From Candidatus Omnitrophota bacterium (GTDB lineage: Bacteria > Omnitrophota > Gorgyraeia > Gorgyraeales > Gorgyraeaceae): DNA of 6,578 nucleotides. Both the position numbers and the translations under genes were made by a program. The stretch covers positions 1 to 6,578 of the forward strand of contig JAGVFL010000062.1 in NCBI GenBank assembly GCA_020057645.1. Direction: 5' to 3'. The notes beneath the pieces are model-generated. The model saw only the letters and a list, made by a program, of their open reading frames with translations. It was not told the origin of the DNA and ran no database searches. This document shows, piece by piece, positions 1 to 5,778 of the stretch. Position 1 is the first letter of the stretch; each line of letters begins with the position of its first letter.

Positions 1-1550
1 ATATCGCTTCTTGACATGGAGCCCGCGCCATCCAGAAGCATCCGGCTTACAAGCATTGATACGCCGTTATTATCCTTGCTCTCTGCCCTGACCCCGCCTT
101 TGAATAAGATAGACACCGCTATTATCGGCAGGTTGTGGTTCTCGGACAAGATAACAGGTATGTTGTTAGAAAGCAAAACCCTCTTGATGTCTTCTGTCTT
201 TTTCTCTGTCAGGCCGGGCGCGGTCCACGTTTTTAAGGCCTCGCCCGATTTACTCAAAACAGTTACGGTCATGTTCCGAACGTTAAGATACTTTGAAGCC
301 GCTCGTTTTATATCCTCTGTTTTTATTGCTTTTATGTTTTCTACGTACTGCTTAAAAAAATCAGGGCCCCCGGTCAGGATCTGACTTTGCGCGATATCGT
401 TAGCCTGGGATTCTATTGTTTCTTTCCGGTATATGTAATCGGCTATAAAATTATTTTTTGCTTTTAAAAGATCTTCTTCGTTAACGCCGTTTTGTTTCAA
501 GTTTTCTATATGGCCGAGCGCGTCTTCTATCGCCTTGTTTACGTTTTCCTCTTTTAATACGCTTGAAATGATAAAAAGGCCCGGGTCTCTGGGCGTATAA
601 TTATAAGCGGAAACAGAAAGCACCGTTTGATTCTTCATCCTGAGATTTTCATTCAATACAGAACTTTCCCCCTGCCCTAAAATAAAAGACAGCAGATCCA
701 TTGCATAAAGATCGGCGTTAAGTAAATCAGTGGAATGGAAACTGACATTCATATACGCGCCGTCTATGTCAGCTTTTTCTTCCGCGAATCTTTCCATTAC
801 CTGTAAAGGCTCTTCAGGCCTTACAATAGCTGTATTAGCGCCGCGCGGTATTCTGCCGAAAGACGCGTTTATTTTATCAAATATTTCCTGCCTGTTTACA
901 TCCCCGACAACTGCTATGGTAATTTTCTCAGGGGCATATGCGGCCTTGAAGAATTTTACCACGTCTTCTCTTTTGAGCCGCTCAAAGTTTTCTTTATAAC
1001 CTATGACAGGCAGGCGGTAAGGATGTTCTAAAAAGGCTGTTTCAAACGTCATTCTGGAAATCCTTCTGGCAGGATCATCTTTATTCATATCCATTTCTCT
1101 TTCAATGACTGCCATTTCTTTTTTTAGTTCTCCCGGGTCAAATAAAGGCTCCGTGACCATTTCTTTTAATATGTCCATCGCCGCATCTAAATGTTCTTTA
1201 AGTATGGTTACGCTGTAACCCGTATAATCGTAGGAGGTATAACCGTCTATATTGCCTCCATATTTATTTAATATATCTTCTATAGAACCTGCGGGGTATT
1301 TTTTAGTCCCCTTAAAAAGCATGTGCTCTATGAGATGGCTTATGCCTGTTCCGGCGTACTCGCCTTCAGACGCAGAGCCTGAACCCATAAAAACAGAAAA
1401 GACCACTATAGGGTTTCTGTGGTCTTCTCTTATAATGGCCTTAAGGCCATTATCCAGAGTCGCGTTGTCCTGGGCATTTAAAGGCGGCCGAATAAAAACG
1501 CCTAAAACAAAAAATGCCAAGACAGAAAATAAAATTTGTTTTTTTATCAT
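1..1550 (-). CDS. M16 family zinc metallopeptidase, exported, C-terminus cut by window edge
   Basis: Insulinase/pitrilysin-type (M16) peptidase. The frame is open from an ATG at 1550 to the left edge, giving about 516 residues without a stop. Residues 1-27 form a Sec-type signal peptide: MIKK, a hydrophobic stretch ILFSVLAFFVLGVF, then a likely cleavage site near LNAQ-D; there is no twin arginine. The inverted zinc motif HLIEH is at residues 72-76 (1323-1337), followed by MLFKGT, and the third zinc ligand is probably E152 in IEREM. A Peptidase_M16_C-like middle part follows. Around residue 450 a second M16 copy begins (NNIPVILSENHNLPIIAV); where the first copy has HLIEH the second has MLVSR, so it lacks the zinc site. 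The complete protein was probably two-copy (roughly 850-900 residues), typical of periplasmic PqqL-like enzymes. It starts 36 bases after rpsU with no convincing Shine-Dalgarno sequence; an in-frame GTG three codons upstream is an alternative start. Family assignment is firm; the substrate is unknown. Confidence 0.93.
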   Translation of the reverse strand, partial: MIKKQILFSVLAFFVLGVFIRPPLNAQDNATLDNGLKAIIREDHRNPIVVFSVFMGSGSASEGEYAGTGISHLIEHMLFKGTKKYPAGSIEDILNKYGGNIDGYTSYDYTGYSVTILKEHLDAAMDILKEMVTEPLFDPGELKKEMAVIEREMDMNKDDPARRISRMTFETAFLEHPYRLPVIGYKENFERLKREDVVKFFKAAYAPEKITIAVVGDVNRQEIFDKINASFGRIPRGANTAIVRPEEPLQVMERFAEEKADIDGAYMNVSFHSTDLLNADLYAMDLLSFILGQGESSVLNENLRMKNQTVLSVSAYNYTPRDPGLFIISSVLKEENVNKAIEDALGHIENLKQNGVNEEDLLKAKNNFIADYIYRKETIESQANDIAQSQILTGGPDFFKQYVENIKAIKTEDIKRAASKYLNVRNMTVTVLSKSGEALKTWTAPGLTEKKTEDIKRVLLSNNIPVILSENHNLPIIAVSILFKGGVRAESKDNNGVSMLVSRMLLDGAGSMSRSD

Positions 1551-1586
1551 CTTGGGCACAATTAAATTATAGCTTGATATTGTAGA

Positions 1587-1763
1587 TCAATACCTGCCGG
1601 TTGATTTAGGCGAACGCTGTTTTCTTCTTTTTCTTTCGCTCGGTTTTTCGTAGTGCTTGCGAGCTTTTAATAACTTTAATAAACCGTCGCGTTCTATTTT
1701 CTTCTTAAAGCGCCTTAAAGCTTTCTCCAGAGATTCTCCCGGAGCTATATCTATTCTCGACAT
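1587..1763 (-). CDS. rpsU: 30S ribosomal protein S21
   Basis: Encodes a 58-residue basic protein matching bacterial ribosomal protein S21 in length and sequence: it starts MSRIDIAPGESLEKALRRFK, continues with a Lys/Arg-rich helix, has the LLKARKHYEKPSERKRRK region, and ends with a basic tail (SPKSTGRY). S21 sits on the 30S platform near the 3' end of 16S rRNA and helps initiation. The ATG at 1763 is preceded by a strong Shine-Dalgarno sequence, AGGGGGTG (1771-1778), seven bases away. It has its own promoter in the 60-base gap after tatA, and the M16 peptidase gene follows 36 bases downstream, probably on the same transcript. S21 is absent from archaea, so this gene is the best taxonomic marker in the window and points to Bacteria. 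Confidence 0.96.
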   Translation of the reverse strand: MSRIDIAPGESLEKALRRFKKKIERDGLLKLLKARKHYEKPSERKRRKQRSPKSTGRY

Positions 1764-1770
1764 TCGTTTT

Positions 1771-1778
1771 CACCCCCT
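1771..1778 (-). promoter_or_regulatory. Strong Shine-Dalgarno site of rpsU
   Basis: On the minus strand this reads AGGGGGTG, seven bases before the rpsU ATG. It is one of the two best ribosome binding sites in the window, as expected for a highly expressed ribosomal protein gene. Confidence 0.7.
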
Positions 1779-1791
1779 AAAATATAAACTA

Positions 1792-1820
1792 ATTCTATAT
1801 AAAACGTCAAAAAGTGTCAA
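1792..1820 (-). promoter_or_regulatory. Sigma-70-type promoter driving rpsU
   Basis: Read on the minus strand, this has a perfect -35 box TTGACA (1815-1820), a 17-base spacer, and a -10 box TAGAAT (1792-1797; five of six match TATAAT). The -35 box begins three bases after the tatA stop codon. Transcription would start near 1785, leaving a short leader of about 20 bases before the rpsU ATG that carries the Shine-Dalgarno sequence. No terminator separates it from tatA, so read-through from the upstream operon may add to rpsU expression. Confidence 0.75.
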
Positions 1821-1823
1821 GCA

Positions 1824-1988
1824 TTATTCGTCTTTTTTGGAAGTCGTTTCCTCATCCTTCATGCCTTTTTTGAATTCACCTATCGCCTTTCCGAGATTTT
1901 TTCCGATCTCAGGCAGTTTGGCAGTCCCGAATACTAAAAGGCAGATGACTAATATCAAGGTCAATTCCGGCATACCTATCCCGAACAT
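1824..1988 (-). CDS. tatA: Twin-arginine translocase subunit TatA
   Basis: This 54-residue protein has the TatA/E layout: a short periplasmic N-terminus, a transmembrane helix (about residues 5-20, including the conserved polar Glu of PEL at residue 8), the FG hinge (F20-G21), an amphipathic helix ([21 protein letters not shown]), and an acidic/basic tail TTSKKDE. TatA oligomers form the pore that exports folded proteins bearing RR signal peptides. The length is at the short end for TatA. Two ATG codons are possible: 1988 is chosen because GGGAGG lies eight bases upstream, whereas the ATG at 1994 (overlapping the upstream stop as ATGA) would leave only two bases. The gene follows the BioD-like gene by two bases, so translation is probably coupled. 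No tatC is present in this window. Confidence 0.92.
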   Translation of the reverse strand: MFGIGMPELTLILVICLLVFGTAKLPEIGKNLGKAIGEFKKGMKDEETTSKKDE

Positions 1989-1990
1989 GG

Positions 1991-3100
1991 TCATTTCCTC
2001 CCTTGTTTAATTTTTTCCAATATCCTGCCTACGTCCACGTAATTCTTTACCAGGTTTTCGGCTATTCTGGTTTTCTCCTTGTCCTGAGGCCTTATCTTGA
2101 CAACAAGATCATATATCTCAGAAGCAGCTTTATACGTGTGCTCTTTGCTCAAAAGTACGGGTATATCCGCGTTCTCTATAAGTCTCATTATCTTTTCGTT
2201 GGGGACTATGTTGCCGGTCAATATGATGCCTGCTATTGAAATTTTTCTTTTGGGTTTTTTCAAAAGATGCGCGGTTAAAACAATTTTTATTATGTCTTCT
2301 CTGTCGCCGGGCGTTATTAAAAGGGAATCTGTTTCAATAAACTCAAGCGCGGCTTGAGGCTCCATCGCGCCTATAAAAATATTGCGCACGACGTTCGCAA
2401 TGCCTGCCTTTTTAGATATAAGCTTCAAGTTAGTCTCTTCAATAATATTTTGAATCGTGGGGTTTGAAAGTTTTGGCGTATAAGGGATCACGCCCAGGAC
2501 GTCAATGCCTTTTCTCTTAAAACCTAGCTTGAGCATGTCTTTTACTTTTTTATATTTTGACTCAAGGACTTTGTTGATTATGACGCCTATGACATCCACG
2601 CCTTCTTTTTCAAACAATGCCATGTTCAGCTCTATTTCATCTATTGGCTTGCCTATCCCGCCCGCTGTCACGAGTATCACCTTGGCATCCAGAAGATTGG
2701 CCACCCTTGCGTTGGAAAGGTCAAATACAGAGCCCACGCCTGCGTGGCCCGTACCTTCTATCACGACAAGGTCTTTTCTTTTTGCTATGCGCTCAAAAGA
2801 GGATATTATGCTATCCACCAGTTTTCTATGATCTCCTCTTTTTATATAATTTTCCGTAAAGCCCTTATTTATTGCTATGGGGCTCATGTCTTTTATTGAA
2901 CACCTCATGCCGCAGACCTTTTCAATGAGCACGGAATCTTCATCCACCTTGTATCCATGATCGAACACATATCTTTGGCCGATAGGTTTTATAAAACCCA
3001 CCTTGTTAAATCTTTTTCTAAATGCCTTGATAAGGCCTAAAGAAATAGTGGTCTTTCCGTCATTCTGCCTTGTAGCCGCGACAAATATCCTTTTCTGCAC
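1991..3100 (-). CDS. BioD-like P-loop protein with DRTGG domain (phosphotransacetylase N-terminal-like)
   Basis: This 369-residue protein resembles the N-terminal non-catalytic region of long phosphotransacetylases (the COG0857 type). An N-terminal dethiobiotin-synthetase-like P-loop domain covers about residues 1-210: the nucleotide-binding loop TRQNDGKTT is near residues 10-18, and [13 protein letters not shown] and [11 protein letters not shown] are further BioD-type motifs. A DRTGG-type domain follows at about 215-325 (NVFIGAM-like segment [23 protein letters not shown]). The C-terminal PTA catalytic domain is absent, so acetyl-phosphate synthesis is not predicted. Its role is unknown; nucleotide-dependent regulation or sensing is an inference. 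The start is taken as the GTG at 3100, which shares one base with the upstream TAG stop (TAGTG) and has GGGAG eight bases upstream. An upstream GTG at 3115 would add five residues (giving 374) but lacks a Shine-Dalgarno sequence. Coupling to the HPS-RraA gene is likely. Confidence 0.82.
   Translation of the reverse strand: MQKRIFVAATRQNDGKTTISLGLIKAFRKRFNKVGFIKPIGQRYVFDHGYKVDEDSVLIEKVCGMRCSIKDMSPIAINKGFTENYIKRGDHRKLVDSIISSFERIAKRKDLVVIEGTGHAGVGSVFDLSNARVANLLDAKVILVTAGGIGKPIDEIELNMALFEKEGVDVIGVIINKVLESKYKKVKDMLKLGFKRKGIDVLGVIPYTPKLSNPTIQNIIEETNLKLISKKAGIANVVRNIFIGAMEPQAALEFIETDSLLITPGDREDIIKIVLTAHLLKKPKRKISIAGIILTGNIVPNEKIMRLIENADIPVLLSKEHTYKAASEIYDLVVKIRPQDKEKTRIAENLVKNYVDVGRILEKIKQGRK
1997..2002 (-). 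promoter_or_regulatory. Shine-Dalgarno site that decides the tatA start
   Basis: The minus strand reads GGGAGG within the last codons of the upstream BioD-like gene. It is eight bases from the ATG at 1988 but only two from the ATG at 1994, favouring the shorter TatA. Confidence 0.65.
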
Positions 3101-4386
3101 TATTTCTTCTCCCACTTCAATAATTCCGTAACCTTTGACAGAGTGGAACCTTCGTCTATTTCTTTTCTCAGCCTGTTTTCCGCTTCCAACACGCTCATGG
3201 CCCTGTTCGCGAATTCTACCGCCTTATCTTTTGGTACCACGACTACACCGTCATCGTCCCCTAATATCCAATCTCCGCTGAATATTCTTACGCCCCCTAC
3301 GTTTACAGGTATGCCTATTTCCCCGAACCCTTTAGGCTCGCCCGCTGAAGGAGAAATCATTTTTGAAAAAGCGGGAAATTTCAAGCCTCTTATCTCTCTT
3401 ATATCCCTTATAGCCCCGTCTATTACAACGCCCGCTATCTTTTTTTGAATGGCCCCGTGAGTTGCCAATTCTCCCCATATCGCAGGCCCTACGCCTCCGG
3501 CGTCAATAACTATCACCTGTCCTTCCTGAGCCATGTCAATTGCCTCAACAGGTTTTGCCCAGTCTCCCGGATAAGTCCTTACGGTTAAAGCCTGGCCGCA
3601 CATGTTTAAACCGGGATTAACGCTTATTATGTCTTTTAACGCGCCCTGCCTGTGCATCGCATCTGAAAGATTTGAAGTAGAAATTTTCATCAGAATCTTT
3701 AAGATATCTTTTTCATCCCCTCTTTTAAAAAGGTCTGTTTTTATTTTCTTAAGCTGTGCAATCGAGCGCCTTATTTCCTCCGTAGCTTTTTTTGCGTCTT
3801 TTGATTTATTAATAGCCCCGCCTACTATGACTATGCTCGCGCCTGCCTTAATGGCGTCGGGCGCTGTTTCAGAATTTATTCCGCCTGCCACCGCTATGGG
3901 AATAGATAAATATCTTGCGACATCTTTAAGCTGCTTGAAAGGATCCTTGGCCCGCATCTGGTCATCAATAGAGCAGTGTACGCCGATATAGTCAACACCC
4001 AGTTTGGCCACATCCATGGCCCTGCTCCTAACGTCTTTTATAGCTATCATGTCTGCCTGTATCTTCGCGCCGTAATTGTGCGCCGCTTCCACGCATTCTT
4101 TTATCGTTGAATCGCTTGCAGCCCCCAGGACACAGACAACATTTGCCCCTGATTTTGCCGCAATCTCCACCTCTATGCGGCCCGCGTCCATTATCTTCAT
4201 GTCAGCCACTATTGTTTTATTGGGAAACCTTTCGCGTAATTTCCTGACGGCGTTCAGGCCCTCGCTTTTTATCAAAGGGGTTCCTGCTTCTAACCAGTCA
4301 ATGCCTCCGCTAGCTGCTTCTTCAGCGCATTTCATTGCGCGTTTCAAATCCACAAAATCCAAAGCTACCTGCAATATTGGTTTCAT
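3100..4386 (-). CDS. Hexulose-6-phosphate synthase / RraA-like fusion protein
   Basis: This 428-residue two-domain protein has an N-terminal domain (about 1-215) that is an orotidine-phosphate-decarboxylase-superfamily barrel of the HPS/3-keto-L-gulonate-6-phosphate decarboxylase group. Visible signature residues are D10 (QVALD), E33 (WLEAGTP), the metal/catalytic D62-x-K64-x-x-D67 (ADMKIMDAG), H137 (GVHCS), and phosphate-binding glycines in AVAGGI and IVGGAI. HPS condenses formaldehyde with ribulose 5-phosphate or runs in reverse to make ribulose 5-phosphate. The C-terminal domain (about 228-424) is RraA-like: NLSDAMHRQGAL, AGGVGPAIWGELA, VIDGAIRD with R327-D328 and E331, as in class II HMG/CHA-type aldolases and relatives. 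The fusion matches the architecture usually annotated as bifunctional hexulose-6-phosphate synthase/ribonuclease regulator, best known in archaea. Whether the C-terminal domain is an aldolase/decarboxylase or a regulator is unclear. No hexulose-phosphate isomerase gene lies here. The ATG at 4386 has AAGG five bases upstream. Confidence 0.87.
   Translation of the reverse strand: MKPILQVALDFVDLKRAMKCAEEAASGGIDWLEAGTPLIKSEGLNAVRKLRERFPNKTIVADMKIMDAGRIEVEIAAKSGANVVCVLGAASDSTIKECVEAAHNYGAKIQADMIAIKDVRSRAMDVAKLGVDYIGVHCSIDDQMRAKDPFKQLKDVARYLSIPIAVAGGINSETAPDAIKAGASIVIVGGAINKSKDAKKATEEIRRSIAQLKKIKTDLFKRGDEKDILKILMKISTSNLSDAMHRQGALKDIISVNPGLNMCGQALTVRTYPGDWAKPVEAIDMAQEGQVIVIDAGGVGPAIWGELATHGAIQKKIAGVVIDGAIRDIREIRGLKFPAFSKMISPSAGEPKGFGEIGIPVNVGGVRIFSGDWILGDDDGVVVVPKDKAVEFANRAMSVLEAENRLRKEIDEGSTLSKVTELLKWEKK
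3109..3113 (-). promoter_or_regulatory. Shine-Dalgarno site that decides the BioD-like gene start
   Basis: The minus strand reads GGGAG inside the last codons of the HPS-RraA gene, eight bases before the GTG at 3100. No comparable site precedes the GTG at 3115. Confidence 0.55.
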
Positions 4387-4396
4387 ATTTACCTTG

Positions 4397-4445
4397 GTCC
4401 ACCTGTCAGGTGAGCCAAGTGAACTGGCTCACCTGACAGGTGGAC
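4397..4445. repeat. Perfect 21-bp inverted repeat between yjbQ-like and hps genes (E1)
   Basis: Arms 4397-4417 and 4425-4445 are exactly complementary over 21 bases, with a seven-base loop (AGTGAAC). Each arm contains a smaller palindrome (CACCTGTCAGGTG at 4400-4412 and CACCTGACAGGTG at 4430-4442), so the element can fold as one long hairpin or two small ones. On the transcribed strand it begins one base after the yjbQ-like stop codon and ends one base before the AAGG of the next gene. No U-run follows, so an intrinsic terminator is unlikely. A role in RNA processing, stability or translation is inferred from position only. Confidence 0.9.
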
Positions 4446-4446
4446 T

Positions 4447-4866
4447 TTATTCACCAATTATCTGCACTATTATTTCACGCTCTCTAGGCCTGTTGTCAAA
4501 ATCAATGAATATTATCTGCTGCCATTTGCCAAGCAGCATTTTATTATCAACAAAAGGCACGGTTATCCCTGGGCCTAAAAAAGAAGCCCTCACGTGAGAA
4601 TATCCGTTCCCGTCCTGCCATCTTATATTATGCTGATACGCGCCTGATTTAGGCACTATTTTTTCAAAAAACGTTTTAAGATCTTCCACAAGGCCGGGCT
4701 CGTATTCAACGGTTGTAATACCGCCTGTAGAACCGGGCACGAAAACAGCAACGGATCCGTTTTTCAGGCCGGAGTTTAAAACAGCGGATGCCGCTTCCGC
4801 GGTAATATTTATTATATCCGTATCGCCTTTAGTGCTGAGTTTTATTTTTTTAGTTACAACATCCAT
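4447..4866 (-). CDS. YjbQ/UPF0047 family protein
   Basis: This 139-residue protein is the full length of the YjbQ/UPF0047 (COG0432) family. Visible signatures in order are VFVPGSTGGITTVEYEPG (about 42-58; the usual HTTA segment is replaced by STGGITT), YQHN (H79), DGNGYSHVRAS (D85, H91), GPGITVPF, LLGKWQQIIFIDFD, and a RPRERE-VQIIGE end. The conserved His/Asp/Glu residues form a presumed metal or ligand pocket in the family. Members have been reported to have weak thiamine-phosphate synthase activity and are sometimes annotated that way; the true role remains uncertain. The ATG at 4866 has AGGTG eight bases upstream. It lies between acsE and the HPS-RraA gene, flanked on both sides by long hairpins, and is probably in the same operon. 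Confidence 0.9.
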   Translation of the reverse strand: MDVVTKKIKLSTKGDTDIINITAEAASAVLNSGLKNGSVAVFVPGSTGGITTVEYEPGLVEDLKTFFEKIVPKSGAYQHNIRWQDGNGYSHVRASFLGPGITVPFVDNKMLLGKWQQIIFIDFDNRPREREIIVQIIGE

Positions 4867-4880
4867 AAATTAAACACCTA

Positions 4881-4913
4881 AGTTGACACTCTGACAATGT
4901 CAGAGTGTCAACT
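4881..4913. repeat. Perfect 15-bp inverted repeat between acsE and yjbQ-like gene (E2)
   Basis: Arms 4881-4895 and 4899-4913 are perfectly complementary around a three-base loop (AAT). The centre is TGACAATGTCA, shared with the repeat between acsD and acsE. A 23-bp core (4886-4908) matches 5749-5771 at 21 of 23 positions when read on the minus strand, while the outer arms differ. On the minus strand it starts eight bases after the acsE stop and ends one base before the AGGTG ribosome binding site of the yjbQ-like gene. No U-run follows on that strand. Confidence 0.9.
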
Positions 4914-4921
4914 ACCAATTT

Positions 4922-5716
4922 TTATTTTTTTCTGTAAGCCTCCAAATACGAATTACAGTAGAGCTGTTTTTCCACCAATAGCTCCGCCGTTATTAAAGTA
5001 TCCATTAATTCTTTGTCAGTGACGTCCAGTATTGCGGCGTCCAGCCCATTGGCAATAGCCATCGCAAGAAAAACCCTGTTGATCAAGCTTTTATATTGGG
5101 CAGGAGAACCCTGGGACACGTTTGACAGGCCAAGCACTGTTTTCGGACTTGGATCTGCCAGCAATTTCGAATCCCTTATAGTCTTAAGGACTTCTTTCGC
5201 ATGCGGCTGCGCAACGTTTACCGGCAATATAACAGCGTCTAAATAAAGATCTGCCATGTCGATTCCGCATTCCACGCAGGACGCTACCATTTTCATCGCA
5301 AGTTCCATCCTGCCTTCGCTGTCCTTTGGAATGCCGCTTTTGTCCATGGTCAGGCCGATAATGGACGCATTATATTTTTTGGCAAGCCCGAAAAGGGTTT
5401 TCATTTTTTCTTCGTTCGCGTTCACGGAGTTTATTATTGGTTTTGATTTGCACAGACTGAGGCCCAGCTCCATCACGTCCTGCTTTGTGGTGTCTATGGC
5501 GAGCGATATGTCGGTGACCTCTTTGATTGTTTTAACGAGCCATTCCATGGCCTCTTTCGGGTTAGCGGAAGCCGGGCCGACGTTCACGTCAAGGGCGTTT
5601 GCCCCGCAGGAAATCTGCTTAAGCGCAAGGTCCTGAATGACGGATTTATCTTTTTCTTTTATAGCCTTTGCCACATCTTTAAACATTCCATTAATACGCT
5701 CGCCTATAATAAACAT
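4922..5716 (-). CDS. acsE: Methyltetrahydrofolate:corrinoid/iron-sulfur protein methyltransferase
   Basis: AcsE transfers the methyl group of methyl-tetrahydrofolate to the cob(I)amide of the corrinoid iron-sulfur protein in the Wood-Ljungdahl pathway; it is cytoplasmic. The 264-residue length is close to the Moorella enzyme (about 262), and the pterin-binding barrel motifs are all present: GERINGMF at the N-terminus, ALDVNVGP (41-48), LAIDTT with D75, PIINSVNA with N96, GLTMDKSGIP (121-130), DLYLD with D160, VILPVNVAQPH, LGLSNVSQG with N199, LINRVFLAMA and GLDAAILD. D75, N96, D160 and N199 fall at the folate-binding and catalytic positions known for this family. The ATG at 5716 is preceded by a GGGGG-rich Shine-Dalgarno sequence at short spacing. 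It lies directly after acsD, whose product is a subunit of its methyl-accepting partner, separated by a hairpin. Confidence 0.96.
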   Translation of the reverse strand: MFIIGERINGMFKDVAKAIKEKDKSVIQDLALKQISCGANALDVNVGPASANPKEAMEWLVKTIKEVTDISLAIDTTKQDVMELGLSLCKSKPIINSVNANEEKMKTLFGLAKKYNASIIGLTMDKSGIPKDSEGRMELAMKMVASCVECGIDMADLYLDAVILPVNVAQPHAKEVLKTIRDSKLLADPSPKTVLGLSNVSQGSPAQYKSLINRVFLAMAIANGLDAAILDVTDKELMDTLITAELLVEKQLYCNSYLEAYRKK

Positions 5717-5741
5717 ACGCCCCCTGTATCCTGTTTCCGGG

Positions 5742-5778
5742 TAAGGTTACACTTTGACATTGTCACAGTGTAACCTTA
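5742..5778. repeat. 17-bp inverted repeat overlapping the acsD stop codon (E3)
   Basis: Arms 5742-5758 and 5762-5778 pair over 17 positions with a single mismatch (5754/5766) around a three-base loop. The core centred on TGACAATGTCA (minus-strand reading) matches the repeat between acsE and the yjbQ-like gene at 21 of 23 positions. The repeat overlaps the end of acsD: its leading arm encodes the last residues, VTL preceded by K, and its stop codon (5763-5765). No U-run follows on the transcribed strand. The acsE ribosome binding site is about 16 bases further on. Confidence 0.88.

Noticed and set aside
1551..1586. TATAAT-like word before the M16 gene as a separate promoter
   Set aside because: No -35 box is found at proper spacing, and the gap after rpsU is only 36 bases, so co-transcription with rpsU is simpler.
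1989..1994. ATG at 1994 as the tatA start, overlapping the upstream stop as ATGA
   Set aside because: The Shine-Dalgarno sequence would be only two bases away; the next ATG has ideal spacing. It remains a weak alternative.
1657..2010. Plus-strand open frame of 117 codons over rpsU and tatA
   Set aside because: It runs antisense to two clearly recognised small genes and their promoter, with no protein-like features of its own.
3101..3115. Upstream GTG start for the BioD-like gene
   Set aside because: It would add five residues with no ribosome binding site; the GTG at 3100 has GGGAG at eight bases and gives the common one-base stop/start overlap.
3103..3703. Reading the C-terminal RraA-like domain as a demethylmenaquinone methyltransferase (MenG)
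   Set aside because: This is a known historical misannotation of the RraA family; no S-adenosylmethionine-binding methyltransferase motif is visible.
4076..4597. Plus-strand open frame of 173 codons
   Set aside because: It lies antisense to the HPS-RraA and yjbQ-like genes, crosses the intergenic hairpin, and its translation resembles no protein family. The minus-strand genes explain the region.
4881..4936. Hairpin followed by a T-rich stretch on the plus strand, resembling an intrinsic terminator
   Set aside because: The T-rich stretch lies about six bases after the stem and is the reverse of the acsE C-terminal Lys codons and stop. No plus-strand gene leads into it.
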